In this document: piece by piece, positions 50,599 through 59,258 of the stretch | How the letters are laid out: the number at the start of each line of letters is the position of its first letter | How positions within the stretch are numbered: position 1 is the stretch's first letter | Assembly: GCF_014596915.1 (NCBI RefSeq) | Contig: NZ_JACVWU010000030.1 | Location: 42,996-106,995 of the forward strand | Length of the DNA stretch: 64,000 nt | DNA from: Streptomyces sp. TRM68416 | GTDB taxonomy: Bacteria > Actinomycetota > Actinomycetes > Streptomycetales > Streptomycetaceae | Direction of reading: 5' to 3' | Translations under genes and position numbers: made by a program | The notes under the pieces: model-generated | Told to the model about the DNA's origin: nothing | Seen by the model: the letters and a program-made list of their open reading frames with translations, nothing else | The model's database searches: none

Positions 50599-51579
50599 GT
50601 GAGCCTGCCGCTGATCCCTCCGATGCTCGCCACGCCCGGCGCCCTTCCGCCCGCCGCGCAGGACGCGCGCTGGGCGTACGAGACCAAGCAGGACGGCCAG
50701 CGGGTGGTGGCCTACCTCCCCGGTGACGGCACCCTGCTGCTGCGGGCCCGCTCCGGGGAGGACGTCACCGCCGCCTATCCTGAGCTGCGCGGCCTGGGCG
50801 GCGCGCTCGGCACCCAGGCCGCCGTGCTGGACGGGGAGGTGCTGGCCCTCGACGAACAGGGGCGCGCGGACTTCCAGTTGCTGCAGTCCCGCATGGGGCT
50901 CGCCCACGCCCCGGCCAGGGCCGCCCGCCGGGCCGCGCGGGCGCCGGTCCGGCTGGTGCTGTTCGACGTGATGCACCTGGGCGGCCGCCTGCTCACCTCC
51001 CTGCCCTACACGCGGCGGCGCGAGCGGTTGACGGGGCTCGGCCTGGACGGTCCGTACTGGTCGACGCCCGCGGCCCTCTTCGGCCACGGCGAGCAGGCGC
51101 TGCGGGCCACTCGGGAGCACGGTCTGGAAGGGCTGGTGTGCAAGCGGCTGGACTCGGTGTACGAACCCGGCGTCCGCTCCCGCGCCTGGATCAAGATCCG
51201 CAACCTGCACAGCGAGGACGTCGTGGTGGGCGGCTGGCTGCCGGGCAAGGGGCGGCTGACGGGCCTGCCGGGCGCGGTTCTGGTCGGCCAGCGCGCCGGC
51301 GGGCGGCTGCGGTACGTCGGCGGGGTGGGCACCGGATGGAGCGAGCGGGAACGCGCGGAACTCGCCGTTCTGCTCGGGGCCGCCGAGACGGGCGTGTGTC
51401 CCTTCGACCCGGTGCCGCCGGTCCCGGGCGCGCGCTGGGTGCTCCCCCGGCTGGTCGGCGAGGTGCGGTTCAGCACCCGTACGCGGGCCGGGCTGCTGCG
51501 TCAGCCGTCCTGGTTGCGACTGCGGCCCGACCTCACGCCGGAGGATTCGGCGGCCGACCTGCCCGACCCGCCACCTTGA
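50599..51579 (+). CDS. ATP-dependent DNA ligase, LigC-like
   Basis: A 326-residue ligase. Motif I is ETKQDGQR with adenylated K30. LDGEVLALD, LVLFDVMHLGG (motif III), EGLVCKR (IV) and WIKIRNLHSEDVVVGG (V) follow, then a C-terminal OB fold. The GTG at 50599 is chosen because SLPLIPPMLA is the standard family opening; longer readings add basic residues. Such ligases work in repair, sometimes with Ku or polymerase partners. None is adjacent. It is divergent from the MarR remnant. Confidence 0.9.
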   Translation: MSLPLIPPMLATPGALPPAAQDARWAYETKQDGQRVVAYLPGDGTLLLRARSGEDVTAAYPELRGLGGALGTQAAVLDGEVLALDEQGRADFQLLQSRMGLAHAPARAARRAARAPVRLVLFDVMHLGGRLLTSLPYTRRRERLTGLGLDGPYWSTPAALFGHGEQALRATREHGLEGLVCKRLDSVYEPGVRSRAWIKIRNLHSEDVVVGGWLPGKGRLTGLPGAVLVGQRAGGRLRYVGGVGTGWSERERAELAVLLGAAETGVCPFDPVPPVPGARWVLPRLVGEVRFSTRTRAGLLRQPSWLRLRPDLTPEDSAADLPDPPP

Positions 51580-51705
51580 TCCAACTGTTGGCGCGGCCGT
51601 TACCGGAGCGACGCCTCCCCCCCTCTTGGCGCGGACATGAAAAGTGGGGAAGCTGAACTTCCCTTTCCCCCACAGCCGTTGGGCGCCGCCCGACGAGGAG
51701 GACCC

Positions 51706-52482
51706 GTGTCGTCACCGTCGTTCAAGAAGCACCGCAGGAGATGGCTCACCGGACTCGCCGGTGCCGCCGCGCTCGTCGTCGCCTTCCCCTCCGTGGCCTT
51801 CGCCGCCCCGCCGCCCGCCCTGCCCGCCAACGCCGAGGCCGCCGAGTTCACGTACCAGCCGGCCTTCGACTACGACACGGACGGCTGCTACTCCACGCCC
51901 GCGATCGGCCCGGACGGAACGGTCAACGGCGGCCTCAAGCCCACCGGTGCCCTCAACGGCAGCTGCCGCGACGCCTCGGACCTCGACAACACCAACACCT
52001 ACTCCCGCTACAAGTGCAACAACGGCTGGTGCGCCTACCTGTACGGCCTGTACTTCGAGAAGGACCAGGCGCTCGCGGGCAGCAGCATCGGCGGGCACCG
52101 GCACGACTGGGAGCACGTCGTGGTCTGGGTGCAGAACGGCGCCGTCCAGTACGTCTCGACGTCCAACCACGGCTCGTTCACGATCTCCGCGGCCTCCCGC
52201 GTGCGCTTCGACGGCACGCACGCGAAGATCGTCTACCACAAGGACGGCGTCAGCACGCACTGCTTCCGGCTGGCGAACTCCAACGACGAGCCGCCGGAGA
52301 ACCACAAGGGCACCTGGCAGTACCCGCCGCTGGTCGGCTGGAACGGCTACCCCGCGGGCGTGCGCGACAAGCTGACCGCGTACGACTTCGGCAGCGCCCA
52401 CTTCGGCCTGAAGGACGGCAGCTTCACCAACCATCTGGCGAAGGCGAAGCCGTCGGACATCGCCTTCGACCCGTACGCCTGA
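51706..52482 (+). CDS. secreted NLP (necrosis- and ethylene-inducing protein-like, NPP1) protein
   Basis: A 258-residue exported protein. GTG at 51706 after a GAGGAGG site; signal peptide RRRWLTGLAGAAALVVAFPS ending near AFA-AP. The NLP heptapeptide GHRHDWE is intact (130-136), and C61 with C87 give the single disulfide of type 1 NLPs. These proteins bind glycosylated sphingolipids of plant membranes and lyse eudicot cells. In bacteria they are scattered by transfer and are found in some soil and plant-associated Streptomyces. No partner genes are seen nearby. Confidence 0.93.
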   Translation: MSSPSFKKHRRRWLTGLAGAAALVVAFPSVAFAAPPPALPANAEAAEFTYQPAFDYDTDGCYSTPAIGPDGTVNGGLKPTGALNGSCRDASDLDNTNTYSRYKCNNGWCAYLYGLYFEKDQALAGSSIGGHRHDWEHVVVWVQNGAVQYVSTSNHGSFTISAASRVRFDGTHAKIVYHKDGVSTHCFRLANSNDEPPENHKGTWQYPPLVGWNGYPAGVRDKLTAYDFGSAHFGLKDGSFTNHLAKAKPSDIAFDPYA

Positions 52483-52578
52483 TCCGGCCGTCGGGCCTGG
52501 GGACTAGGACCCGCGCAGCGGCGCGCCTACGCCTCGGGCCCGATCCGGTGGCGCGGGCCGCTGCCTACCGTGATCGGC

Positions 52579-53601
52579 ATGAAGACGACAGACACGAGCG
52601 GGCAGCTCGAAGAGGCTCTGGAACGCGTGCACGCCTCCGGCCCGGAGTTCGAGGGCTGGCTGACCAATCACGCCCCCATGGTCGTCGAGGCGCTCGCCGC
52701 GCACGGGCACGCGGGGGCGGTGCACCGCTGGCTGGACCTCTACCGGGACCGGCTGGACGAGCTGCCCGACCGCGTGGCACCCGTCACGGACGACAACTGG
52801 CCCTCGGCGCTGGGGGATCCGCGCCGGATCACCGACTGGAACGACCACTTCGCCCGCTCCCTCGCCGAGCGCCCCTGGCGGGACGTCCTCGCCGAGTGGT
52901 GGCCGCGGCTGCTGCCGGGCCTGTACGGCGGCGCGACGCACGTCGTCATCCGGATCGGCCATGCCGTACGCGCCCTGGAGGCCGCCGAGAACGCCCCCCG
53001 GCTCGCCGAACTCGCGCACGGGCTGGGCTACTGGGCGGCCCGGCACCAGCCGCTGACCGACCTGGCCGTACTGCCGGGCGCCGCGCCGACCGCCACCGAG
53101 GCCCTGGACGCCGTACCCCCCATCGGCAAGGGGCACGTGGGCTTCCGCAGCCGTCTTGCCGCGGTGCGGCAACTGCCGCTGTGGGCGCAGGAGGTGACCG
53201 ACCCGGACACCGCGCGGCAGCGGCTGGCGGAGCTTGTCCGCGCCTCGACGCACCGCTACGCCACCCACGGCCACGGTGAGCCGACCATGCTGGTCCACGC
53301 GGCCACGGCCCCCAACGCCGTGCTGCGGACGCTGGATTCGCTGCCGCGGGAGCTGTGGGTGCCCAGCCTGCACGCGGCCTGGACCGCGTCCGCCGCCGTC
53401 ACCGCCATGTACGCCCCCGACGAACCGGTCTCCTACGAGCCGCCCGCTCGCCTGACGGCCGGGGAGGTCATGGAGCGCGCGCTGGCCCACGGCGACGAAC
53501 ACGTCATCAAGCTGGCCGACACCGCCCTGGACGTCGGCGACGACCTCGCGCTCGCCGCCGCCGTCCGCGCGGTCGAGATGAGCGAGCCCCTGGTCGCCTG
53601 A
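52579..53601 (+). CDS. questin-oxidase-like (DUF4243) protein
   Basis: A product of about 340 residues; ATG at 52579, with GTG at 52570 as alternative. It shows the family's spaced His motifs: TNHAPMVVEAL, AGAVHRWLDLYRDRLDEL, PGLYGGATHVVIRIGHAVR, MLVHAATAPNAVLR and HVIKLADTAL. Fungal homologues include a Baeyer-Villiger-type questin oxidase acting on anthraquinones without a known cofactor. Bacterial substrates are unknown. It stands alone and converges on the DUF5937 regulator. Confidence 0.85.
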   Translation: MKTTDTSGQLEEALERVHASGPEFEGWLTNHAPMVVEALAAHGHAGAVHRWLDLYRDRLDELPDRVAPVTDDNWPSALGDPRRITDWNDHFARSLAERPWRDVLAEWWPRLLPGLYGGATHVVIRIGHAVRALEAAENAPRLAELAHGLGYWAARHQPLTDLAVLPGAAPTATEALDAVPPIGKGHVGFRSRLAAVRQLPLWAQEVTDPDTARQRLAELVRASTHRYATHGHGEPTMLVHAATAPNAVLRTLDSLPRELWVPSLHAAWTASAAVTAMYAPDEPVSYEPPARLTAGEVMERALAHGDEHVIKLADTALDVGDDLALAAAVRAVEMSEPLVA

Positions 53602-53602
53602 G

Positions 53603-54592
53603 TCAGCCCCCGTTCACCACCGCGTCGCCGAGGCCGGTCCGCCCGTACAGGACGAAGTGGCCCCGGCGCCGCGAGGTGAGCAGGCCCGCCTCCCGCAGCA
53701 CCGACAGGTGGGCCGACACGGTGGACGGGGCCAGGCCGTGCCGGGCGGCGAGTTCGGTGGTCGAGGCGGGGGCGGTCAGCCCGGTGAGGACGGCGGCGCG
53801 CTGGTGGCCCAGCAGCCGGGCGAGCCCCTGCGACGGACGCGGCACACCCGTGTCGTGCAGTCGGCCCATCCCGCGGGCCGGGTAGATGACGGTGGGCTGC
53901 CAGGGCCGGGCGAACCCGCTGACCACGTCCGGCCACACGAACACGCTCGGCATCAGCAGCACACCCCGTCCGTCGGCCCGCTGCGCCTCGGCGACCTCGC
54001 CGTACATGCTCAGCGTGAGCGTCCGGTCGGTCCAGCCGATGCCGGGGTGCAGGTCGGTGAGGAGCGCGTCGAGTCCGCCGTCGGCCGCCTGCCGGGAGCG
54101 GTGGGCGATGTCGGCCTCCAGCACGGCACGGTGGCGGGCCCAGTCCGCAGCGAGCAGGGCGTGCCAGGCCCGTTCGGTGAGTTCGGCGAGGTGCCGCACG
54201 GCGGCGGCGGGGTCGTCGAGCGCCGCGCGCCCCTGGGGCGACTCGGCGAGCCCCGGGGTGCAGGCGAGCGAGCGGGCCATCTCCGCGTGGGCGAGGACGG
54301 GATCGGTGGCCCGCATCCGTGCCAGTTCGTCCTCGAAGGAGGGGTACGGCTCCGGCGGGGGCGCGCCGAGGAAGTCGGGGGTGTAGCCGCCGGGCGGCGG
54401 GATGAACATCAGCAGCGGATCGAGGCCGAGTCCGGCGACCGTACGGCGGGCGCGGCGCAGCCAGCCCTGGTGGTAGCCGTGCCGGCCGGGGCGGCGCAGC
54501 AAGCGCAGCGCCTCGTGGATCTGGCACAGCGGCGAGATCGCGAACCGGCAGCGCGTCAGGTCGTCGGTGCCCAAGTGGAAGCTCAGGGGCAA
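53603..54592 (-). CDS. DUF5937/ArsR-type winged-helix regulator
   Basis: A 329-residue regulator. The long N-terminal part (SFHLGTDDLTRCRFAISPLC, PYPSFEDELARMRATD, LTLSMYGEVAEAQ) is the DUF5937 region of unknown function. The last 80 residues form an ArsR HTH: TTELAARHGLAPSTVSAHLS, LREAGLLTSRRRGHFVLYGRT. TTG at 54592 is chosen as start because a GAGGGAGG site is 4 bases before it; the product then opens MPLSFHLG as in relatives. It is divergent from an MFS pump it probably controls. Confidence 0.88.
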   Translation of the reverse strand: MPLSFHLGTDDLTRCRFAISPLCQIHEALRLLRRPGRHGYHQGWLRRARRTVAGLGLDPLLMFIPPPGGYTPDFLGAPPPEPYPSFEDELARMRATDPVLAHAEMARSLACTPGLAESPQGRAALDDPAAAVRHLAELTERAWHALLAADWARHRAVLEADIAHRSRQAADGGLDALLTDLHPGIGWTDRTLTLSMYGEVAEAQRADGRGVLLMPSVFVWPDVVSGFARPWQPTVIYPARGMGRLHDTGVPRPSQGLARLLGHQRAAVLTGLTAPASTTELAARHGLAPSTVSAHLSVLREAGLLTSRRRGHFVLYGRTGLGDAVVNGG

Positions 54593-54686
54593 GGCGCCTC
54601 CCTCGTCGACGCGGCCGGACCGGCGGATGATTCGGCCTGGAACGAAAGAGTAGAAGCCTCCCGCCGGGCCCAGCAGGCTGCCTGCA

Positions 54687-55886
54687 ATGACCGACCAACG
54701 ATCACCGGTACAGGAACGCACTGTCCCCGCGCGTCCGGCAGCGTGGCGCAGGGCCACCGTCGTCGGGGCCCTGATGCTGGCCGCGTTCACCTTCAACACC
54801 GCCGAGAACCTCCCTGTCGGACTGCTGCCCCTCATGGCGGACGACCTCGGGGTCTCGCTCCGGGCGGCGGGCGCACTGGTCACCGGCTACGCGCTCACCG
54901 TGGTGGTGGTGTCCCTGCCGCTCGCCCACCTCACCCGGTCCGTGCCCCGCCGGTACCTGCTCACCGCGCTGCTCGCCCTGCTCGCCGCGGGGAGCTGGGT
55001 GTCGGCGCTCGACTCCGTCACGTACGGGCCCCTGCTGGCGGCGCGCACCGCGACCGCGCTCGCGCAGGCCCTGTACTGGGCGGTGATGGGCCCGGTCGCG
55101 GTGGGCCTGTTCCCGCCCGAGCGGCGGGGCCGGGTGATGGGCCTGCTGTCCATCGGGGGCTCGCTGGCCACGGTGCTCGGGGTGCCCGCCGGCACCTGGC
55201 TGGGCGCGCACACCGGCTGGCACACCCCGTTCGCGGTGCTCGGCGCGCTCGCACTGGCGTCCCTCGTCACCGTCGCCGTCCTGCTGCCGACGTCCCGCCC
55301 GACGCAGGGCCACGCGGCCTACGGCGTCGCGCCCGACCGGCGCCGCTTCCTCGTCGTCCTCGCCACCACCGCCCTGTCGGTGACGGGCGTGTTCACCGCG
55401 TTCACGTACGTCTCCGTCTTCCTCGACGAGGTGAGCGGACTCGGCGAGGAGGCGGTGAGCGGTGTACTGCTGGCGTTCGGTGCGGCGGCGTTCGCCGGGA
55501 TCACGGTGTACCGGCCGCTGCTGGACCGCTACCCGCGGGCCACCCTCGTCGTCCCCGTCTCGACCCAGGCGGTCGCCCTGCTGGGCCTGTACGCGCTCGG
55601 CGACGGCAAGGTCGCGGCGGTCGCGCTGCTGATGCTGCTCGGGGCGTCGGTCGCTCCGGTGTTCATGGCGACGCAGACCCAGGTCCTGCATGTGGCCCCC
55701 GGCCGCACGGAGTCGGCGCTCGCCGCCAACTCGGTGGCGTTCAACGTGGGGGTGGGGCTCGGCGCGCTCCTCGGCGGCGCCCTGCTGGCGGTGGTGGACG
55801 TGCGCGGGACCGTCCTCGTCGGGGGGCTGCTGACGGTGGGGGCGCTGGCGGTGCTCACCTACCCGGACGGTTCGGCGGCGCGCTGA
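54687..55886 (+). CDS. MFS transporter, DHA1 drug-efflux type
   Basis: A 399-residue membrane protein with twelve hydrophobic helices. FNTAENLPVGLLPLMADDLG and VTGYALTVVVVSLPLAHLTR (motif A region) place it with sugar-efflux and drug-efflux DHA1 pumps. The 94-base space to the divergent DUF5937 regulator gene should hold a shared promoter. The substrate is unknown. Confidence 0.92.
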   Translation: MTDQRSPVQERTVPARPAAWRRATVVGALMLAAFTFNTAENLPVGLLPLMADDLGVSLRAAGALVTGYALTVVVVSLPLAHLTRSVPRRYLLTALLALLAAGSWVSALDSVTYGPLLAARTATALAQALYWAVMGPVAVGLFPPERRGRVMGLLSIGGSLATVLGVPAGTWLGAHTGWHTPFAVLGALALASLVTVAVLLPTSRPTQGHAAYGVAPDRRRFLVVLATTALSVTGVFTAFTYVSVFLDEVSGLGEEAVSGVLLAFGAAAFAGITVYRPLLDRYPRATLVVPVSTQAVALLGLYALGDGKVAAVALLMLLGASVAPVFMATQTQVLHVAPGRTESALAANSVAFNVGVGLGALLGGALLAVVDVRGTVLVGGLLTVGALAVLTYPDGSAAR

Positions 55887-55991
55887 AGGGCTCGGGGCCT
55901 GCGCGACCGGCTCGTGTCGGTGCCGCGGACGACCGACGCGAATCGAGCCGTACGGCACGGATGCCGCGGTCCGAAGGTCTATCGTGGCCGC

Positions 55992-56927
55992 ATGTCCGTC
56001 CCGGAACTGATCCGTATCGTCTCCCGCGACTCCCCCATGGCGCTCGCCCAGGTCGAGCGCGTCCGCGCCGAGTTGGCCGCCCTGCACCCCGGTGTGCGCA
56101 CCGAGGTCGTGCCGGTGCGGACGACCGGGGACAAGTGGCTGGGCGATCTGTCGAAGGTCGAGGGCAAGGGGGCGTTCACCAAGGAGGTGGACGCCGCCCT
56201 GCTGGCGGGCGAGGCGGATCTGGCGGTGCACTGCGTCAAGGACGTGCCCGCAGACCGGCCGCTGCCCGCGGGCACGACGTTCGCGGCGTTCCTCAAGCGG
56301 GACGACATCCGTGACGCCCTGGTCCATCCGGGCGGGCTCACCCTGGACGAACTCCCGGCCGGAACCCGCGTCGGCACCTCTTCGGTGCGTCGGGTCGCCC
56401 AACTGGCCGCCACGCACCCGCACCTTCAGTGCGTGCCGTTCCGCGGGAACGCCAACCGGCGGCTGGCGAAGCTCGCGGCCGGCGAGGCGGACGCGCTGCT
56501 GCTCGCCGTCTCCGGCCTGGAGCGCATCGACCGCCGTGACGTGATCAGCGAGGTTCTCTCCCCCGAGACGATGATGCCGCCGATCGGGGCGGGCATCCTC
56601 GCCCTGCAGTGCCGGGAGGGCGACACCGCGCTCATCGACGCGGTCAGCGGCCTCGGCGACCCGGACACGCATCGGGAGGCCACCGCCGAGCGCATGTTCC
56701 TGCATGTGCTCCAGGGGCACTGCAACAGCCCGATCGCCGGGTACGCGCGCGTGGACCACGGTGGTGAACTGTCGCTGCGGGCGTGCGTGTTCACCCCGGA
56801 CGGCAAGACGCGGCTGAACGCCCACGAGTGGGCCGGCCGGCTCGACCCGGCCACGCTGGGCACGTCGGTGGCCGTGGCCCTGCTGCGTCAGGGCGCCCGC
56901 GAGGTCATCGACGGCATCCCTCACTGA
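55992..56927 (+). CDS. hemC: hydroxymethylbilane synthase (porphobilinogen deaminase), divergent paralogue
   Basis: A 311-residue enzyme that joins four porphobilinogens in heme/corrin synthesis. The catalytic Asp is D84 (HCVKDVP), and the cofactor-carrying Cys is C244 (LQGHCNSPIAG), both at the usual positions. The Cys motif differs from the usual GGCQxPIGA and HSLKD is HCVKD, so this looks like a divergent second copy rather than the housekeeping gene. No other hem genes surround it. The ATG at 55992 opens MSVPELIRIVSRDSPMALAQ, the normal family start. Confidence 0.88.
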   Translation: MSVPELIRIVSRDSPMALAQVERVRAELAALHPGVRTEVVPVRTTGDKWLGDLSKVEGKGAFTKEVDAALLAGEADLAVHCVKDVPADRPLPAGTTFAAFLKRDDIRDALVHPGGLTLDELPAGTRVGTSSVRRVAQLAATHPHLQCVPFRGNANRRLAKLAAGEADALLLAVSGLERIDRRDVISEVLSPETMMPPIGAGILALQCREGDTALIDAVSGLGDPDTHREATAERMFLHVLQGHCNSPIAGYARVDHGGELSLRACVFTPDGKTRLNAHEWAGRLDPATLGTSVAVALLRQGAREVIDGIPH

Positions 56928-56939
56928 GCGGGCGGCGGG

Positions 56940-57455
56940 TCAGGCGGTGCCCTCCTCCGCCTGCTCCCGCAGGAAGGTGTCGATCTGGTGCGCCAGGCTC
57001 TCCCGCCCGGCGCCGACGGGGGCATGGCCCTGGTCGAGCCCGATGCCGCCCGCCCACAGCCGGCGGTCGGTCCACTCCTCGTCGACGCGCAGCTGAATCT
57101 GGACGTCGACCTGGCTCAGGCTCGCCTCCGGCCCGGCCGCGTAGAGCACGGCGGTGGCCCGGCGCAGCGGGTAGACGTCGAAGCCCTCGATGAACTGCGT
57201 GCTGCGCCAGTCGAGGAAGGCGCTCTCGCCGTCGGGGCCGATCCGCACGTCGATCTGGCCGTCCTCCAGATGGATCCCGAAGTGCCGCTCACCGCGGTTC
57301 TCGACGGTCACGCGGACACTGAAGTACGTCAGTCCCTCGGCGGCGTCGTCACGTCCTCGCGGGGGCTCCGACTTCTCCAGACGGTGGACGCGGACCCGCA
57401 GACCGGCATGCTCGTCGTACTCCTGCCAGTCCCCGACCACGTTCGGCTCGCACAC
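56940..57455 (-). CDS. hypothetical protein, beta-rich
   Basis: A 171-residue acidic protein starting with GTG at 57455. It has an extended beta pattern (YFSVRVTVENRGERHFGIHL, VDVQIQLRVDEEW) resembling an immunoglobulin-like or DUF4352-like fold, but there is no signal peptide. The end (ESLAHQIDTFLREQAEE) is helical. It is not recognised as a known family. It converges on hemC with a 12-base gap. No function is assigned. Confidence 0.7.
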   Translation of the reverse strand: MCEPNVVGDWQEYDEHAGLRVRVHRLEKSEPPRGRDDAAEGLTYFSVRVTVENRGERHFGIHLEDGQIDVRIGPDGESAFLDWRSTQFIEGFDVYPLRRATAVLYAAGPEASLSQVDVQIQLRVDEEWTDRRLWAGGIGLDQGHAPVGAGRESLAHQIDTFLREQAEEGTA

Positions 57456-57958
57456 ACTGCACCTCTTCGACCTCAGAGAGCTGCTTCCTATCTGTGCGCC
57501 GAGCGCACTGTCAAATGCGCGGAATGCGCTGTGGCCAGCGCATTCGGCACGTCTGATCGCCGATCAAGCGCTGCCCAGGCACAATCCGGCCGGCCTGCGG
57601 GCGGCCCCGCCCCGGAGCGTGCCGCACATCACGTCCACGGCCATGATCGGCGGCATCCCGCGGACGCGGCGCCACGGCGCGGGCGCGCGGCCCGTCGACG
57701 CCCCCGCCGAAGGCCGCGCATTTTCACTCACCGAATTCTTCCGATTCCGTTATGTTCCGCCGCCCGGGTTTTCCTCCAGGAAATTCCCCGAATTGTTTCG
57801 GAACCTCCGGCGCCGGGAATTCTCCGTTATGTGCTTCGGACAGGAGGCACGTCCGTGGGAGCCGCTTCGGCCGGGCTCCGGACGTTCTCCGCGAGTCCCT
57901 GACCGCACGCCTCCCACGATGTCTGTCCATCCAGCATCTGCTGAGGGAGGCGCGCTCG
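57456..57958. other. 503-base region upstream of the SigB/F-type sigma gene
   Basis: No gene is supported. The part 57715-57850 is much less GC-rich than the rest and includes the palindrome TTTCCT-CC-AGGAAA (57770-57783). The motif CCGTTATGT occurs twice (57747 and about 57826). It likely contains the promoter(s) of the sigma factor gene and of the divergent gene at 57455. Confidence 0.45.
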
Positions 57959-58747
57959 ATGCGTACCGCCGGCAGAACCAAGCACCCCCACCACGACGCT
58001 CCCGACACCGCCGAGGCCTTCGAACGACTGGCACGGCTGCCGGAGGGCGAGGAACGCAAGGCGCTCCGCGACGAACTGGTCCGGGCGTGGCTGCCCATGG
58101 CCGAGCGGATCGCGGTCCGGTTCAAGGGCCGCGGCGAGTCCCTGGAGGATCTCTACCAGGTGGCGGCGCTCGGCCTGGTCAAGGCCGTCGACCACTACGA
58201 CCCGGCGCGCGGCTGCGCCTTCGAGGCGTACGCCGTGCCCACGGTCACCGGTGAGATCAAACGGCACTTCCGCGACCACATGTGGACGCTGCACGTACCG
58301 CGCCGGGTCCAGGACCTGCGCAACCGCGTGCGGCACTCGACCAAGGAGCTGTCCCAGACGACACCGGGACACGCCCCGACCGTGAAGGAGATCGCCCGGC
58401 ACGCACAGCTGAGCGAGGGCGAGGTACGGACCGGGATGGAGGCGCTGGAGTGCTTCTCCGCGCTGTCCCTGGAGGCCGAGATGCCCGGCACCGACGGCTA
58501 CGCCCTGGGCGACGCGATCGGCGGGCCCGACCCGGGCTACGACCTCGTCGTCGACCGGGTGGCCGTCCGGCCCTGCCTGGACAAGCTCCCGGAGCGCGAG
58601 CGGACCATTCTCTACCTGCGCTTCTTCGGCGGGATGACACAGAGCCGCATCGCCCAGCAGTTGGGCATCTCGCAGATGCATGTCTCCCGGCTGCTCAGCG
58701 GCTGCTTCGCGCAGCTGCGGGAGGAGCTGCTCGCCGGGGTCCGCTGA
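57959..58747 (+). CDS. SigB/SigF-type RNA polymerase sigma factor
   Basis: A 262-residue group 3 sigma factor. Region 2 is GRGESLEDLYQVAALGLVKA, FEAYAVPTVTGEIKRHFRDH; region 3 is RVQDLRNRV to APTVKEIARHAQLSEGEV; region 4 is LDKLPERERTILYLRFFGGM, QSRIAQQLGISQMHVSRLL. ATG at 57959 after a GAGGGAGG site. In Streptomyces such factors govern osmotic or oxidative stress and development, and are usually held by an RsbW-type GHKL anti-sigma. None is adjacent, but two GHKL proteins occur in the window. Confidence 0.93.
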   Translation: MRTAGRTKHPHHDAPDTAEAFERLARLPEGEERKALRDELVRAWLPMAERIAVRFKGRGESLEDLYQVAALGLVKAVDHYDPARGCAFEAYAVPTVTGEIKRHFRDHMWTLHVPRRVQDLRNRVRHSTKELSQTTPGHAPTVKEIARHAQLSEGEVRTGMEALECFSALSLEAEMPGTDGYALGDAIGGPDPGYDLVVDRVAVRPCLDKLPERERTILYLRFFGGMTQSRIAQQLGISQMHVSRLLSGCFAQLREELLAGVR

Positions 58748-58760
58748 GGTCCCCGGTCGT

Positions 58761-59090
58761 TCACTCGGGGGCCCCCGGGATCTGCGTCGGGCTGTGGCGG
58801 TCCAGGGCCGCCTCCAGTTCGGCGCGGATCTCGGGCGGCATCGCTCCGTCGCGGCCCCAGATCAGGATCAGGTCGGCGACGTTGCGGAGCTTGATGTTGG
58901 TGTGCTGCGACACCTCCTTCAGCACCGCCCAGCCCGCGTCCGGGGTGACCCGGCCCATCGCGACGACCATGCCGATCGCCTGGTCCACGACGGCGTGCGA
59001 GGTGACGGCCTCCTTGAGCTGCTGGACTTCTTCCTGGAGCTCGGAGATGCGGTCGGTCTCGTCGGCTGGTTCGTGCGGACCCCGGGTCAC
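58761..59090 (-). CDS. ANTAR-domain RNA-binding antiterminator-like protein
   Basis: A 109-residue protein: a short coiled coil (TDRISELQEEVQQLKEAV) and an ANTAR domain (SHAVVDQAIGMVVAMGRVTP, GWAVLKEVSQHTNIKLRNVA). ANTAR domains bind paired hairpins in nascent RNA and prevent termination. It lacks a visible sensor (GAF or receiver) domain, so its control is unknown. It converges on the sigma gene with a 13-base gap. Confidence 0.88.
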   Translation of the reverse strand: MTRGPHEPADETDRISELQEEVQQLKEAVTSHAVVDQAIGMVVAMGRVTPDAGWAVLKEVSQHTNIKLRNVADLILIWGRDGAMPPEIRAELEAALDRHSPTQIPGAPE

Positions 59091-59258
59091 GACTCCATCG
59101 TGTCACTCGTGCGGCGGTATGCCAGCGGGCGCAGGGTGGAATCATCATTGTTTCGGCGCGCCGCGCGGGGTACTCGGCGAGCGCCCGTAGGGGTAACGGC
59201 CGGACACTGGGAAGAGAAGCCGGTGGCCGCCGGCCGGCGAGACCAGGACGCGACTTCC

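Noticed and set aside
49781..50726. Proteins with 15-residue repeats on the plus strand across the tandem array
   Set aside because: A 45-base repeat keeps every frame open. Only the minus frame is flanked by family-like (MarR) sequence.
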